In this document: positions 13,576 to 21,497 of the stretch, in pieces
How the letters are laid out: the number at the start of each line of letters is the position of its first letter
Position numbering within the stretch: position 1 is the first letter of the stretch
Assembly: GCA_019119415.1 (NCBI GenBank)
Contig: DWXB01000008.1
Location: 1 to 32,145, forward strand
Source: Candidatus Ligilactobacillus avistercoris
GTDB lineage: Bacteria; Bacillota; Bacilli; Lactobacillales; Lactobacillaceae
Length of the DNA stretch: 32,145 nucleotides
Reading direction: 5' to 3'
Program-made: the position numbers and the translations under genes
Notes under the pieces: generated by a model
Database searches by the model: none
Seen by the model: only the letters and a program-made list of their open reading frames with translations
Told to the model about the DNA's origin: nothing

Positions 13576-15495
13576 ATGGACACAAACGTTCAACAAGAAA
13601 AGGGTAACAAGTGGGTTACCCGGTTGTCCTACGCTACAGGGGCATTTGGTAATGACTGGTTCTACGCCGTACTTTCGACGTACTTCATCATGTTCATTAC
13701 GTCGCACCTGTTCGGTAAGGGCGACAATGCAATGATTCTTTATATTACTAACATTATCGCGGCCCTCCGGATTGTTGAGTTATTCATCGACCCGATTATC
13801 GGGAACCTGATTGACCGGACAAAGACTCGGTGGGGGAAGTTTAAGCCGTGGATCTTCGGTGGGGGACTTGTGAGTGCGATTTCCATGTCCGTTCTGTTTA
13901 CGAACATGGGCGGGTTAAACCGGACGCACCCGTTCATTTACCTGCTGATCTTCGCCTTCCTGTACATCGTGATGGATATCTTCTATTCATTCAAGGATAC
14001 GAGTTTCTGGTCAGAAATGTCTTCCCTGACATTTGATTCTGGCGAACGGGAAAAGATTTCGACGTTTGCCCGGATTGGGTCAAACATTGGGGCTAACCTG
14101 GTTGGAATGGTTATCATGCCGTTGATCTTATTCTTCTCTCTAACAAAGAACAACGGTGCTGGGGACCTCCACGGATGGTCAATGTTCGGGATGATTACGG
14201 GAATCATCGTGATCATCACCGTGCTGGCCGTATGTTTTGGAACGCACGAACTGGATTCTGATTTACGGAAGAACGAAGAAGAAACGAAGTTACGGGACGT
14301 CTTCAAGGTCTTATTAGGGAACGACCAGTTAATGTGGACGGCTGTTTCATACGGACTGTACTGCATCGGGATTAACATCTTTAACTCCGCTGAGCTGTAC
14401 TACTTCACTTATGTCTTAGGGCAGTCATCCAAGTTCGCTATTATTGGGACGATCAACATGATCATTGGATTCTTCTCAATTTCCGCCTTCCCAATTTTGG
14501 CTAAGAAGTTTAACCGGAAAAACGTGTTCTACGCATGTATTGCAATCATGACGGTTGGGGGACTTTTACTGACAATCGCTGGTCAGAATATGCTTCTCGT
14601 CGTAATTGCGATGGAACTCTTCGCTACGCCACAGGCGGTTATCTTCCTGGTTATTCTGATGACGATTACCGACTCAATTGAGTACGGACAGTTGAAGTTA
14701 GGCCACCGGGACGAATCCTTAACCCTGGCGGTGCGGCCACTACTTGATAAGTTTGGTGGGGCCATTGCCGGATGGTGCATGGGACCAATCGCAATCTTAG
14801 CCCACATGACCAAGGGAGCGTCCTACAAGACGGTCACGCCACACGACGTTATGATCTTCAAGATAATGGTAATTGCACTACCGTTAGTTCTGATTCTCTT
14901 AGGATGCTTCTTCTTCTGGAAGAAGGTTAAGTTGACCGAAGCAAAGCACGCCGAAATCGTTGAGGAACTGGAACGGACATGGGGTGAAAACGGCAACGTT
15001 GAAACCGCTACGGACGCACCAATTGTTGCTGGCGAATACAACGTAACAGCTCCGATTCAGGGGAAGGTTATGCCGCTGAGTGCCGTAAAGGATGACCTCT
15101 TCTCAAAGGGTGCCATGGGACTTGGTTACGCCGTTGAACCAACGGACGGTGACGTTTACGCCCCGTTTGACGGAACGGTTAAGCAGCTGTACCCGACCCG
15201 GCACGCCATCGGGATTGAGTCCGCGAACGGGATTAAGATGTTAATCCACATTGGACTTGGTACCGTTGAAATGCAGGGGACAGGGTTTATCTCCTACGTT
15301 GATCAGGGCCAGAAGATTAAGAAGGGCGACAAGCTCCTTGAATTCTGGGACCCAGCAATCAAGAAGGCTGGGTTGGACGACACCGTAATTGTTACGGTAA
15401 CCAACTCTAACGACTTCGACCGGGTTGACGTTGTTCCGGCTGACGGAACGGAAGTTAAGCCAAACGAAGTGGCCTTAACGATTACGAAAAACTAG
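13576..15495 (+). CDS. lacS: LacS-type galactoside permease with fused PTS IIA domain
   Basis: LacS imports lactose or galactose by proton symport or exchange. Residues ~20-460 form a 12-helix glycoside-pentoside-hexuronide carrier with the family stretch DPIIGNLIDRTKTRWGKFKPW (~70-95) and MTITDSIEYGQLKLGHRDESLTLAVRPLLDKFGGAIAGW. Residues ~490-639 are a glucose-type IIA domain with LIHIGLGTVEMQG, in which His558 is the expected phosphorylation site (His552 in Streptococcus thermophilus). HPr and EI encoded at 24193-26177 would phosphorylate it and so tune uptake. The ATG at 13576 follows GAAGGGAG; an in-frame ATG 18 bases upstream would sit on that site. The carrier's exact sugar is uncertain: galK and galT nearby support galactose or lactose. 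Confidence 0.92.
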   Translation: MDTNVQQEKGNKWVTRLSYATGAFGNDWFYAVLSTYFIMFITSHLFGKGDNAMILYITNIIAALRIVELFIDPIIGNLIDRTKTRWGKFKPWIFGGGLVSAISMSVLFTNMGGLNRTHPFIYLLIFAFLYIVMDIFYSFKDTSFWSEMSSLTFDSGEREKISTFARIGSNIGANLVGMVIMPLILFFSLTKNNGAGDLHGWSMFGMITGIIVIITVLAVCFGTHELDSDLRKNEEETKLRDVFKVLLGNDQLMWTAVSYGLYCIGINIFNSAELYYFTYVLGQSSKFAIIGTINMIIGFFSISAFPILAKKFNRKNVFYACIAIMTVGGLLLTIAGQNMLLVVIAMELFATPQAVIFLVILMTITDSIEYGQLKLGHRDESLTLAVRPLLDKFGGAIAGWCMGPIAILAHMTKGASYKTVTPHDVMIFKIMVIALPLVLILLGCFFFWKKVKLTEAKHAEIVEELERTWGENGNVETATDAPIVAGEYNVTAPIQGKVMPLSAVKDDLFSKGAMGLGYAVEPTDGDVYAPFDGTVKQLYPTRHAIGIESANGIKMLIHIGLGTVEMQGTGFISYVDQGQKIKKGDKLLEFWDPAIKKAGLDDTVIVTVTNSNDFDRVDVVPADGTEVKPNEVALTITKN

Positions 15496-15523
15496 TTAAA
15501 ACCATTATCAAGTACCTCTTACG

Positions 15524-15552
15524 GGGATGGTCAGAAATGACCATCCCTTTTT
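15524..15552 (+). terminator. Terminator of lacS
   Basis: GGGATGGTCA and TGACCATCCC form a perfect 10-bp stem with a GAAA loop, followed by TTTTT. Confidence 0.92.
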
Positions 15553-15622
15553 GTATCGTCTTTAGCCCCGGGTGAGCACGGGAACCGTCCGGAAATAGAA
15601 AGCACGTCTTTGGGGTGGATTT

Positions 15623-15650
15623 TTTGTTTTGGCGTTGGGTTATGAGGAAG
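15623..15650. repeat. Second copy of a 28-nt intergenic sequence (partner at 8144-8171)
   Basis: The 28 bases agree with 8144-8171 at 24 positions: TTTGTTTTGGC and TTATGAGGAAG are identical on either side of a variable centre. The stretch before it (15553-15622) contains ACGG-GAA-CCGT but no clear long foldback, so this may be a decayed copy of the tagD-downstream element. Confidence 0.55.
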
Positions 15651-15653
15651 TAA

Positions 15654-15684
15654 AACGACCGCGACTTTTTAAGCCGCGGCCGTT
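15654..15684 (-). terminator. Terminator of galR
   Basis: On the minus strand AACGGCCGCGGCTT pairs with AAGTCGCGGTCGTT over 14 bp with two G-T wobbles around AAA, followed by TTTAC. On the plus strand the wobbles become A-C mismatches, so it works mainly for galR. Confidence 0.8.
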
Positions 15685-15705
15685 GTTTTAATAATATTCA
15701 ATTAA

Positions 15706-16704
15706 TTAGTTAATGCTGCTATCGCGGAGTTTCAGCTCCGTTCCCAGCGTAATCATTTTCGGGAAAGAATCGGTGCCGTTAATCTGCTGATCGAGGAGGT
15801 TAATTCCCTCAATCCCCATCTGTTCCGTTGATACCCGAACAGAACTGAGCGACGGATAGATGTACTTGGCAATGGACGTGTCGTTAAACGCAATCAGGCT
15901 CACTCGCTGGGGAACCGCGATGTTGGCTTCGTGGAGGGCACGCAGAGCGCCAATCCCGATGGAATCGTTGGCCACAAAGAACGCCTGGGGGAGATCATCG
16001 CCCAGTTCCTTGATGGCCTGGTTCATCATCTGGTATCCCGAGTCGGTCGTAAAGTCGCCGACGTACACGTACTTCGGGTTGTAGAGGGCCAGCTCCGTCA
16101 TGTAAGCCTTAAAGGTCGTAAACCGCGGGTCGATAATGGCCTGCGTGTGGTCGGCGGTCTGTTCCTCACCCACCAGAAGGCCGATTTTACGCTGGTCATG
16201 GGCGATGAAGTGGTCAAGCACCTTCGTTGTGGCGGTCACCATGTCGGAGGTGACGCAGCTAAATCCACGGTTAACGGTATTGCTGTCAACGAAAACCAGG
16301 TTGCGGTTGTACTGGTGAAATTCGCGCTGCTGTTGCGGACTGTATTTCCCGATGGCGATAATGCCGTCGACCGTCCGGAGTTTATCCAACGAGTCGTTAT
16401 GGAAGACCCGGTGGATGACGTATCCTAATTCCCGGGCGCGTTCCTCAATGCCTGTCCGGATGGAGTAGTAGTACAGGTCGTTTAGTTCTTCCTTTTTGGT
16501 GTACCACTGAACAACGGCAACGGTGCCTGATTTAGTTTGCTTTTTGTGCTTGCGCTGTTCGAGGTAGTCAAGCTTTTCGGCGGCGGCAAAGATCCGTTCC
16601 CGGGTAGCGTCGCTGACCGACATGGTTTTGTCGTAGTTGAGCACCCGGGAGACCGTTGCTGATGAAACCCCGGCAAGCGCGGCAATGTCCTTAATAGTAG
16701 CCAC
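15706..16704 (-). CDS. galR: LacI-family regulator, likely GalR
   Basis: This 332-residue DNA-binding protein should control the flanking lacS and galKT genes. Residues 1-50 are the LacI helix-turn-helix with TIKDIAALAGVSSATVSRVLN and the hinge region. Residues ~60-330 are a periplasmic-binding-protein-like sensor domain with VDGIIAIG, FVDSNTVNRG, the effector-region PQAFFVANDSIGIGALRAL, and RVSLIAFNDTSIAKYIYPSLSSVRVS near the end. The start is GTG at 16704, 6 bases after GGGAGGA. Its place between lacS and galK, divergent from galK, and the homology pattern make galactose-pathway control the natural reading; effector (galactose or a metabolite) is not visible. It may also autoregulate through the inverted repeat at 16724-16771. 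Confidence 0.87.
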   Translation of the reverse strand: MATIKDIAALAGVSSATVSRVLNYDKTMSVSDATRERIFAAAEKLDYLEQRKHKKQTKSGTVAVVQWYTKKEELNDLYYYSIRTGIEERARELGYVIHRVFHNDSLDKLRTVDGIIAIGKYSPQQQREFHQYNRNLVFVDSNTVNRGFSCVTSDMVTATTKVLDHFIAHDQRKIGLLVGEEQTADHTQAIIDPRFTTFKAYMTELALYNPKYVYVGDFTTDSGYQMMNQAIKELGDDLPQAFFVANDSIGIGALRALHEANIAVPQRVSLIAFNDTSIAKYIYPSLSSVRVSTEQMGIEGINLLDQQINGTDSFPKMITLGTELKLRDSSIN

Positions 16705-16723
16705 GGTAATTCCTCCCTCTATT

Positions 16724-16771
16724 AAACCGCTGAAATTCAGTAAACATCGTTTGGCGTGATTTCAGCCGTTT
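16724..16771. promoter_or_regulatory. 13-bp inverted repeat in the galR leader
   Basis: AAACCGCTGAAAT (16724-16736) and ATTTCAGCCGTTT (16759-16771) are inverted repeats with one mismatch; between them lies AAACATCGTTT, a small palindrome itself. In the galR transcript this would be a hairpin ending 6 bases before the ribosome site GGGAGGA (16718-16712). It may be an RNA hairpin or a pair of operator half-sites. Confidence 0.5.
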
Positions 16772-16860
16772 CGTAAATCACTTACCTTTATTTTAGCATA
16801 TTTTTCCGGAAGACCAGTAATTATTAAGTAACAAATCCGGGTAAAGATTAACTAAACGTA

Positions 16861-16889
16861 TTGCCGTCTTTAGTAAAAACGGTTACAAT
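16861..16889 (+). promoter_or_regulatory. Promoter of galK-galT
   Basis: TTGCCG (16861-16866) and TACAAT (16884-16889) are separated by 17 bases. The spacer carries TTTAGTAAAA, the inverse of the lacS repeats. Confidence 0.7.
16874..16887 (+). promoter_or_regulatory. CRE-like site of galK
   Basis: TAAAAACGGTTACA fits TGNAANCGNTNNCA at all fixed positions except the second and overlaps the -10 box. Confidence 0.5.
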
Positions 16890-16898
16890 AGAAGGTGT

Positions 16899-16918
16899 TT
16901 AAGAAACCGGTTACTTAA
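16899..16918. promoter_or_regulatory. 20-bp palindrome in the galK leader, probable GalR operator
   Basis: TTAAGAAACCGGTTACTTAA is its own inverse complement at 18 of 20 positions and is centred on CCGG, the symmetry expected for a LacI-family operator. It begins 10 bases after the -10 box, where a bound repressor would block initiation. Confidence 0.6.
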
Positions 16919-16948
16919 CCGGAAAATCACCGATGGGAGTTGGTTTAA

Positions 16949-18115
16949 ATGGATAAACAAGAAATTACGGCAGCATTCACCAAGCAATACGGCCAGGAAC
17001 CGGAGGCGGCGTTCTTTTCACCGGGACGGATTAACCTGATCGGGGAACACACCGACTACAACGGGGGCCACGTGTTCCCGTGTGCAATCTCACTGGGAAC
17101 GTGGGGAGCTGCCCGGAAGCGGGATGACAACAAACTCCGCTTCTTCTCCGGCAACTTCCCGGACCTGGGGGTAATTGAGTGCTCCCTCGACCGGTTGAAG
17201 TACGATAAGAAGGACAACTGGGCCAACTACGCTAAGGGCATGATTTACTACCTGAAGGAAGCCGGGTATACGGTGGACCGGGGAATGGACGTCTACATCT
17301 GGGGAAACCTGCCGCAGGGTGGTTCTGGCCTGTCATCATCCGCATCGATTGAAATGCTGTTTGGGGTAATGGTTCAACGGTTGTTTGACCTGGATGTTGA
17401 CCGCCTGGATATCGTTAAGATGGGGGTTAAGACTGAAAACGACTTCCTTGGCCTTTCCAGTGGAATCCTTGATCAGTTTGCCGTTGGGATGAGTAAGGTG
17501 GGCCAGGCTATCTTACTGGATACCAACACGTTGGATTACAAGTACGTGCCGCTCGACTTAAAGGATAACGTGATTGTCATCATGAACACCAACAAGCCGC
17601 GTGAACTGGTCGAATCAAAGTACAACGAGCGGGTGGAAGAGTGCCAGACAGCGCTGAAGGAGCTGCAGCAGAAGCTCCAGATTAAGGCACTTGGCGAACT
17701 GGACGCGCAGACATTCGACGAGTACATGTACCTGATTGATAAGGAGAACCTGCTGAAGCGCGCACGGCACGCGGTGCTTGAAAACGAGCGGTGTATTCGG
17801 GCAGAGAAGGCCTTGGAAGCCGGGAACCTTGAAGAATTAGGACGCCTGCAGAACGCCTCCCACATGTCACTGGAATACGACTACGAAGTATCAGGAGTTG
17901 AGCTGGATACGCTGGCGCACGCTGCATGGAAGCAGCCAGGGGTCTTGGGTGCCCGGATGACTGGCGCTGGCTTTGGGGGCAGTGGAATTGCCATTGTCAA
18001 CAAGGATCAGGTAGAAGCCTTCAAGGAAAACGTCGGCCGGATTTACGAAGAAAAGATCGGGTACGCCCCGAAGTTCTACGTGGCGGAAGTGGCCGACGGA
18101 ACGCATGAATTATAA
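16949..18115 (+). CDS. galK: Galactokinase
   Basis: GalK phosphorylates alpha-D-galactose with ATP to galactose 1-phosphate, the first committed Leloir step. The 388-residue GHMP-family kinase has the galactose-binding signature [15 protein letters not shown] at residue 26, the ATP-binding motif [15 protein letters not shown] near 121, and the C-terminal motif [10 protein letters not shown] near 337. All are intact and length is normal. The ATG follows GGGAG. Only 20 bases separate it from galT, so both are transcribed together from the promoter at 16861-16889 under probable GalR and CcpA control. Confidence 0.97.
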   Translation: MDKQEITAAFTKQYGQEPEAAFFSPGRINLIGEHTDYNGGHVFPCAISLGTWGAARKRDDNKLRFFSGNFPDLGVIECSLDRLKYDKKDNWANYAKGMIYYLKEAGYTVDRGMDVYIWGNLPQGGSGLSSSASIEMLFGVMVQRLFDLDVDRLDIVKMGVKTENDFLGLSSGILDQFAVGMSKVGQAILLDTNTLDYKYVPLDLKDNVIVIMNTNKPRELVESKYNERVEECQTALKELQQKLQIKALGELDAQTFDEYMYLIDKENLLKRARHAVLENERCIRAEKALEAGNLEELGRLQNASHMSLEYDYEVSGVELDTLAHAAWKQPGVLGARMTGAGFGGSGIAIVNKDQVEAFKENVGRIYEEKIGYAPKFYVAEVADGTHEL

Positions 18116-18135
18116 ACGAAAGTAAGGGTGAGAGC

Positions 18136-19620
18136 ATGAGTGCAGAAACGTTAATTGATCGGTTTGTCACGGCGGTAATTGCGGCCAGTGATTATACCGC
18201 GATGGACCACGTTTACCTGGTAAACCGGGTGTTAAACATTGTGGGGGAGGGCCACCAGCAACCAGCCCCGGCCACTGACGACCTGATTGACTTAAAGGAC
18301 GCGTTGGTTGCGGTTGCCGTTGCGAACGGTAAGGCTGGTGACACCCAGAACGAACGGGACGCGGTAGGGGCCGAGTTGATGAACTTTATCACCCCGGTAC
18401 CGAGCGTTGTTAACCAGCGTTTTTGGGACACCTACCAGCGTTCGCCGCAGAATGCCCTCGCTGACTTCTTTGCGTTAAGCAAGCGGAATGACTACATTAA
18501 AACGCGGGCGATTGCGAAGAACATTGCTTTCACCCATCTGAGTGAGTACGGTGACATTGAGATTACGATTAACCTCTCAAAGCCGGAAAAGGATCCAAAG
18601 CAGATTGCCTTAGCAAAGAAAATGAAGGCAACGGGCTACCCGAAGTGTAACCTGTGCATGGAAAACGAAGGGTACCAGGGCCGGGTTGACCACGCTGCCC
18701 GGGCTAACCACCGGATTATTCGCTTCAAGATTGGCGACCACGAATGGGGCTTCCAGTACTCACCGTATGCCTACTTCAACGAGCACTGCATTTACCTTGA
18801 TTCGGTCCACGAAGAAATGGTGATTGACGCGTCCACCTTCAAGAACCTACTGACGATTGTGCAACAGTTCCCCGGGTACTTTGCTGGGAGTAACGCTGAT
18901 TTACCGATTGTAGGGGGGTCAATTCTTTCCCACGAGCACTATCAGGGTGGCCGGCACACGTTTGCAATGGAGAAGGCGCCAATTGAAACCAAGTTAGTCT
19001 TTAAAGACTACGAGGATGTGACGGCGGGAATCGTGAAGTGGCCGATGTCCGTAATCCGTCTAAATGGGGACGACCTTGACCGGGTAAGTGCCTTGGCCGC
19101 AAAGATCCTGGATGCTTGGCGGAACTATACCGACGAGGAAGTGGGCGTGCGGGCCGAAACTGACGGCGAGCGGCACCACACGATTACGCCGATTGCCCGG
19201 ATGCGGAACGGCCAGTACGAACTGGACCTTGTTTTGCGGGATAACCAAACATCATCGGAGTATCCGGACGGGATTTTCCACCCGCACAAGGAATACCAGC
19301 ACATCAAGAAGGAAAACATTGGCCTGATTGAAGTGATGGGGTTGGCCATTCTCCCACCCCGGTTGAAGGACGAGTTGGCGGTGGTAGCTGACTACATTCA
19401 GGGGAAGGATGTTCAGGTGGCTGATTACCATCAGGAATGGGCCGATGACATCAAGGCGCGGCACGCCGACGTGACGGCTGAAAACGCCATGACGATTGTA
19501 CAGGACGAAGTTGGCGCCGTCTTCGTAAAGGTGCTCGAATGCGCCGGTGTCTTCAAACGCGATGCGGCGGGTCAGCAGGCCTTCATGCGTTTCGCGCGGC
19601 AGGTAGGACTAAAGGAATAG
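18136..19620 (+). CDS. galT: UDP-glucose--hexose-1-phosphate uridylyltransferase (Gram-positive type)
   Basis: GalT exchanges galactose 1-phosphate with UDP-glucose to give glucose 1-phosphate and UDP-galactose. The 494-residue protein is of the longer Gram-positive class, unlike the ~350-residue E. coli type. Landmarks are YPKCNLCMENEGYQGR (~172), the SPYAYFNEHCIYL stretch, and the nucleotidylation motif GSILSHEHYQGG with HEHYQ near residue 265. It is followed by HKEYQHIKKENIGLIEVMGLAILP. AAGGGTGAG precedes the ATG. The epimerase (galE) and mutarotase (galM) needed to complete the pathway are not in this window. Confidence 0.96.
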   Translation: MSAETLIDRFVTAVIAASDYTAMDHVYLVNRVLNIVGEGHQQPAPATDDLIDLKDALVAVAVANGKAGDTQNERDAVGAELMNFITPVPSVVNQRFWDTYQRSPQNALADFFALSKRNDYIKTRAIAKNIAFTHLSEYGDIEITINLSKPEKDPKQIALAKKMKATGYPKCNLCMENEGYQGRVDHAARANHRIIRFKIGDHEWGFQYSPYAYFNEHCIYLDSVHEEMVIDASTFKNLLTIVQQFPGYFAGSNADLPIVGGSILSHEHYQGGRHTFAMEKAPIETKLVFKDYEDVTAGIVKWPMSVIRLNGDDLDRVSALAAKILDAWRNYTDEEVGVRAETDGERHHTITPIARMRNGQYELDLVLRDNQTSSEYPDGIFHPHKEYQHIKKENIGLIEVMGLAILPPRLKDELAVVADYIQGKDVQVADYHQEWADDIKARHADVTAENAMTIVQDEVGAVFVKVLECAGVFKRDAAGQQAFMRFARQVGLKE

Positions 19621-19711
19621 GGCTTCCTGTGAGATAAAAGAAAAACGATGAAATTTTTCGGACTAGTTAAGATGCCAAACATAACGCTTGAGTTATTGCT
19701 GGGGTAAGTAA

Positions 19712-19760
19712 AACACCTCGTCATTGAGATTCGTGTAATCCCAAGAACGGGGTGTTATTT
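19712..19760. terminator. Bidirectional forked terminator between galT and the MucBP gene
   Basis: AACACCTCGT (19712-19721) pairs with ACGGGGTGTT (19747-19756) over 10 bp, followed by ATTTTTG on the plus side and TTTTACTT on the minus side. An inner GATT-CGTGT-AATC hairpin (19728-19740) resembles that of 3401-3473. The right arm overlaps the stop codon of the minus-strand gene. Confidence 0.75.
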
Positions 19761-20978
19761 TTGCTGTTCAATTGCTTGTTTCTCTTCCGTCGACAGGTTG
19801 TGCAAGGCCTTCGTGTACTGCCGCGGAATCCAACCACGGTCGTCAACCTGGTACCAGATCATGTTCTCGGTCCGGACGCTGCCGGTAATAATGACCGGGG
19901 TGCCGTGGGTGATTCCGTCAATCCGGTGGCCAAACGGCTGGTCGTATAACGCCGCCTTTTTCCCGGGAACAAAGTCAATCCGGGCGTAGTCGCGGTACTG
20001 GTTAGTAAACGTGTTTTCGGTTGTCCGGTTTGGCCGCAACCATGCCGGCATGGCGGGACGGTCAACCGGCGTGACCTGCTCGTCGGTCTGCTCAATCCAG
20101 ATGTTTCCCCCCATGCAGCACCAGACCTGGTGGTTGGTGAGGGTAACCGTCTCGTAAACGTGCCAGATGGTTCCCTTAACGAGGGTGATTCCAACGGGTT
20201 CTCCGGCCGGACCGTCATAGCACGGGACAAACGCGTCCATTTGCAGGTCCCGCGGATCGTAGTCGACCGTTTGCCAGTCCGCCCGCCGGTAGAGGTAGGT
20301 GACGGTCTGCTGTTCTTCGGTGAACTGTCCCCGCGCTGGTCCGTCCGCCCGAATCAGGTTGTAGTGGTCGATGAACGGGGAGCTCAGGTTGTACTGGGCA
20401 TGTAATTTTCCGTTAATAAACCGCGGGTAGGCCAGCAGGTTAAGCTCGTCGATGTCCCGGCAGAACATCCATACCTGGCCTCCGTTTTGCCGCCGGTACG
20501 TGAGTGTCATGGTACCGTACGGGTCAACGAATGAGCTTACAAATCCCGTAATGTGAATCAGGTCGTATCCCGCAAACTCGCGGAACTGGAGTTGCAGGGG
20601 AGCACCAAGCCGGCCGTGGATGACCTGCGGCGCTGCCATACTCTTTTGGTGTTCATCCTGGTAGATAATCACCAGCGTTGCGTCCGGCGCATCCCGGCGA
20701 ATCTCCGGCTTGGCCGGTTGGGATTGCCGTTGTCCTTTTTGAGCAGGGTAGAAGCGCTCAAGCGGGGCATTCATTGTTTTTTGATTAGTAATCTGCTGCC
20801 GGCTTGGAGGTGCCGTTTTCGGATGGGAAACAACGGGAGCTGGGGTTACCGGAATATTAGGAACAATCTGTTCCCGGCCTACCTGGTGGAGTCGCCGTTG
20901 GGAACTGGCGGGTGACTTCCGCTGTTGCCGGCGAAAATTAAAGCTCCGGCGTTTTTTATGAAATAACCGCGCCACCAT
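19755..20978 (-). CDS. MucBP-domain protein with C-terminal SH3-like repeats, no signal peptide
   Basis: I place the start at ATG 20978, seven bases after GGAGG, giving 407 residues; the upstream in-frame ATG at 21023 lies close to the -10 box. Residues 1-95 are very basic and rich in Gln, Ser and Pro, with no hydrophobic segment. Two regions then fit the MucBP fold: about 97-162 (ATLVIIYQDE ... GRLGAPLQLQFREFAGYDLIHITG ... MTLTYRR) and about 185-245 (FINGKLHAQYN ... FTEEQQTVTYLYRR). Two SH3-like stretches follow, each ending in a W-I pair (NIWIEQ, GWIPRQY). MucBP domains normally sit on secreted adhesins with LPxTG anchors; both signals are absent. Location is therefore unclear: cytoplasmic, or exported by a non-classical route. 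Confidence 0.65.
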   Translation of the reverse strand: MVARLFHKKRRSFNFRRQQRKSPASSQRRLHQVGREQIVPNIPVTPAPVVSHPKTAPPSRQQITNQKTMNAPLERFYPAQKGQRQSQPAKPEIRRDAPDATLVIIYQDEHQKSMAAPQVIHGRLGAPLQLQFREFAGYDLIHITGFVSSFVDPYGTMTLTYRRQNGGQVWMFCRDIDELNLLAYPRFINGKLHAQYNLSSPFIDHYNLIRADGPARGQFTEEQQTVTYLYRRADWQTVDYDPRDLQMDAFVPCYDGPAGEPVGITLVKGTIWHVYETVTLTNHQVWCCMGGNIWIEQTDEQVTPVDRPAMPAWLRPNRTTENTFTNQYRDYARIDFVPGKKAALYDQPFGHRIDGITHGTPVIITGSVRTENMIWYQVDDRGWIPRQYTKALHNLSTEEKQAIEQQK

Positions 20979-21014
20979 CAGGGCACCTCCGTTCGTCAGT
21001 AATACTCGATTGTC

Positions 21015-21043
21015 ATTATACAATAAAAAAGAAGGCGTGCCAA
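21015..21043 (-). promoter_or_regulatory. Promoter of the MucBP gene
   Basis: On the minus strand TTGGCA (21043-21038) and TATAAT (21020-21015) are separated by exactly 17 bases, a near-consensus promoter. Confidence 0.85.
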
Positions 21044-21049
21044 AGGGAC

Positions 21050-21083
21050 AAAGGAGGTTGGAACGGATGTTCCAACCTCCTTT
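21050..21083 (-). terminator. Terminator of the DUF1827 gene
   Basis: AAAGGAGGTTGGAAC and GTTCCAACCTCCTTT form a perfect 15-bp stem with a 4-base loop, 30 bases after the DUF1827 stop. The U-tract is short (TTTG). Confidence 0.8.
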
Positions 21084-21112
21084 ACCGTAATTTTTAGTTT
21101 TACCGGAAGTAG

Positions 21113-21391
21113 TTATGCACTTCGTTCCGCCGTGAGCGTCGTCATCGCCCCTTTCCGGGCCACTACCGGGGCCTGGGTGGGTGCAAAAAGCTGTTCGCGG
21201 ATGTACGCCAGTTCCGCAGGGGTAACGGGTCGGTTGTGGTTAGTAATAATCACCACATCAACCTTTTCCCCGCGCCGGTGGGTAACCAGCGAATTCCCCA
21301 GGGTGTAAACCTGGATAAACCGTAGGGGAGTAGTAACCAGTTCACGGTGGATCTGGTCAGCGTAGCTATTGGTTACGTCAACTAGGTGCAT
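21113..21391 (-). CDS. DUF1827 family protein
   Basis: This 92-residue soluble protein fits the DUF1827 family of lactobacilli and enterococci by its MHLVDVTNSYADQI opening, the IQVYTLGNSLV core and the VVIITNHNRPVTPAELAYI stretch. No function is established that I know of. An AAGGAGG site lies directly upstream of the ATG at 21391, so it should be well translated. It lies just after clpE on the same strand, with a strong hairpin between. TATACT at 21425-21420 could be its -10 box but no good -35 is seen. Confidence 0.75.
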   Translation of the reverse strand: MHLVDVTNSYADQIHRELVTTPLRFIQVYTLGNSLVTHRRGEKVDVVIITNHNRPVTPAELAYIREQLFAPTQAPVVARKGAMTTLTAERSA

Positions 21392-21430
21392 CGTGTGTCC
21401 TCCTTATATGTGATTACCCATAGTATAACG

Positions 21431-21468
21431 AAACCAGGGAACCGGGATAAGCCCCGTTTCCCTGGTTT
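21431..21468 (-). terminator. Terminator of clpE
   Basis: AAACCAGGGAA and TTCCCTGGTTT pair over 11 bp, with CGGG/CCCG continuing inside after one mismatch. It lies 30 bases after the clpE stop. The U-tract (TTTCGTT) is weak. Confidence 0.75.
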
Positions 21469-21497
21469 ATCAAAAAACTAAGCTTCCTTCTGAATTT

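Noticed and set aside
19648-19707. 19-codon frame MKFFGLVKMPNITLELLLG after galT
   Set aside because: No Shine-Dalgarno site, no recognisable peptide type, and it lies in the short gap before a terminator; chance frame more likely.
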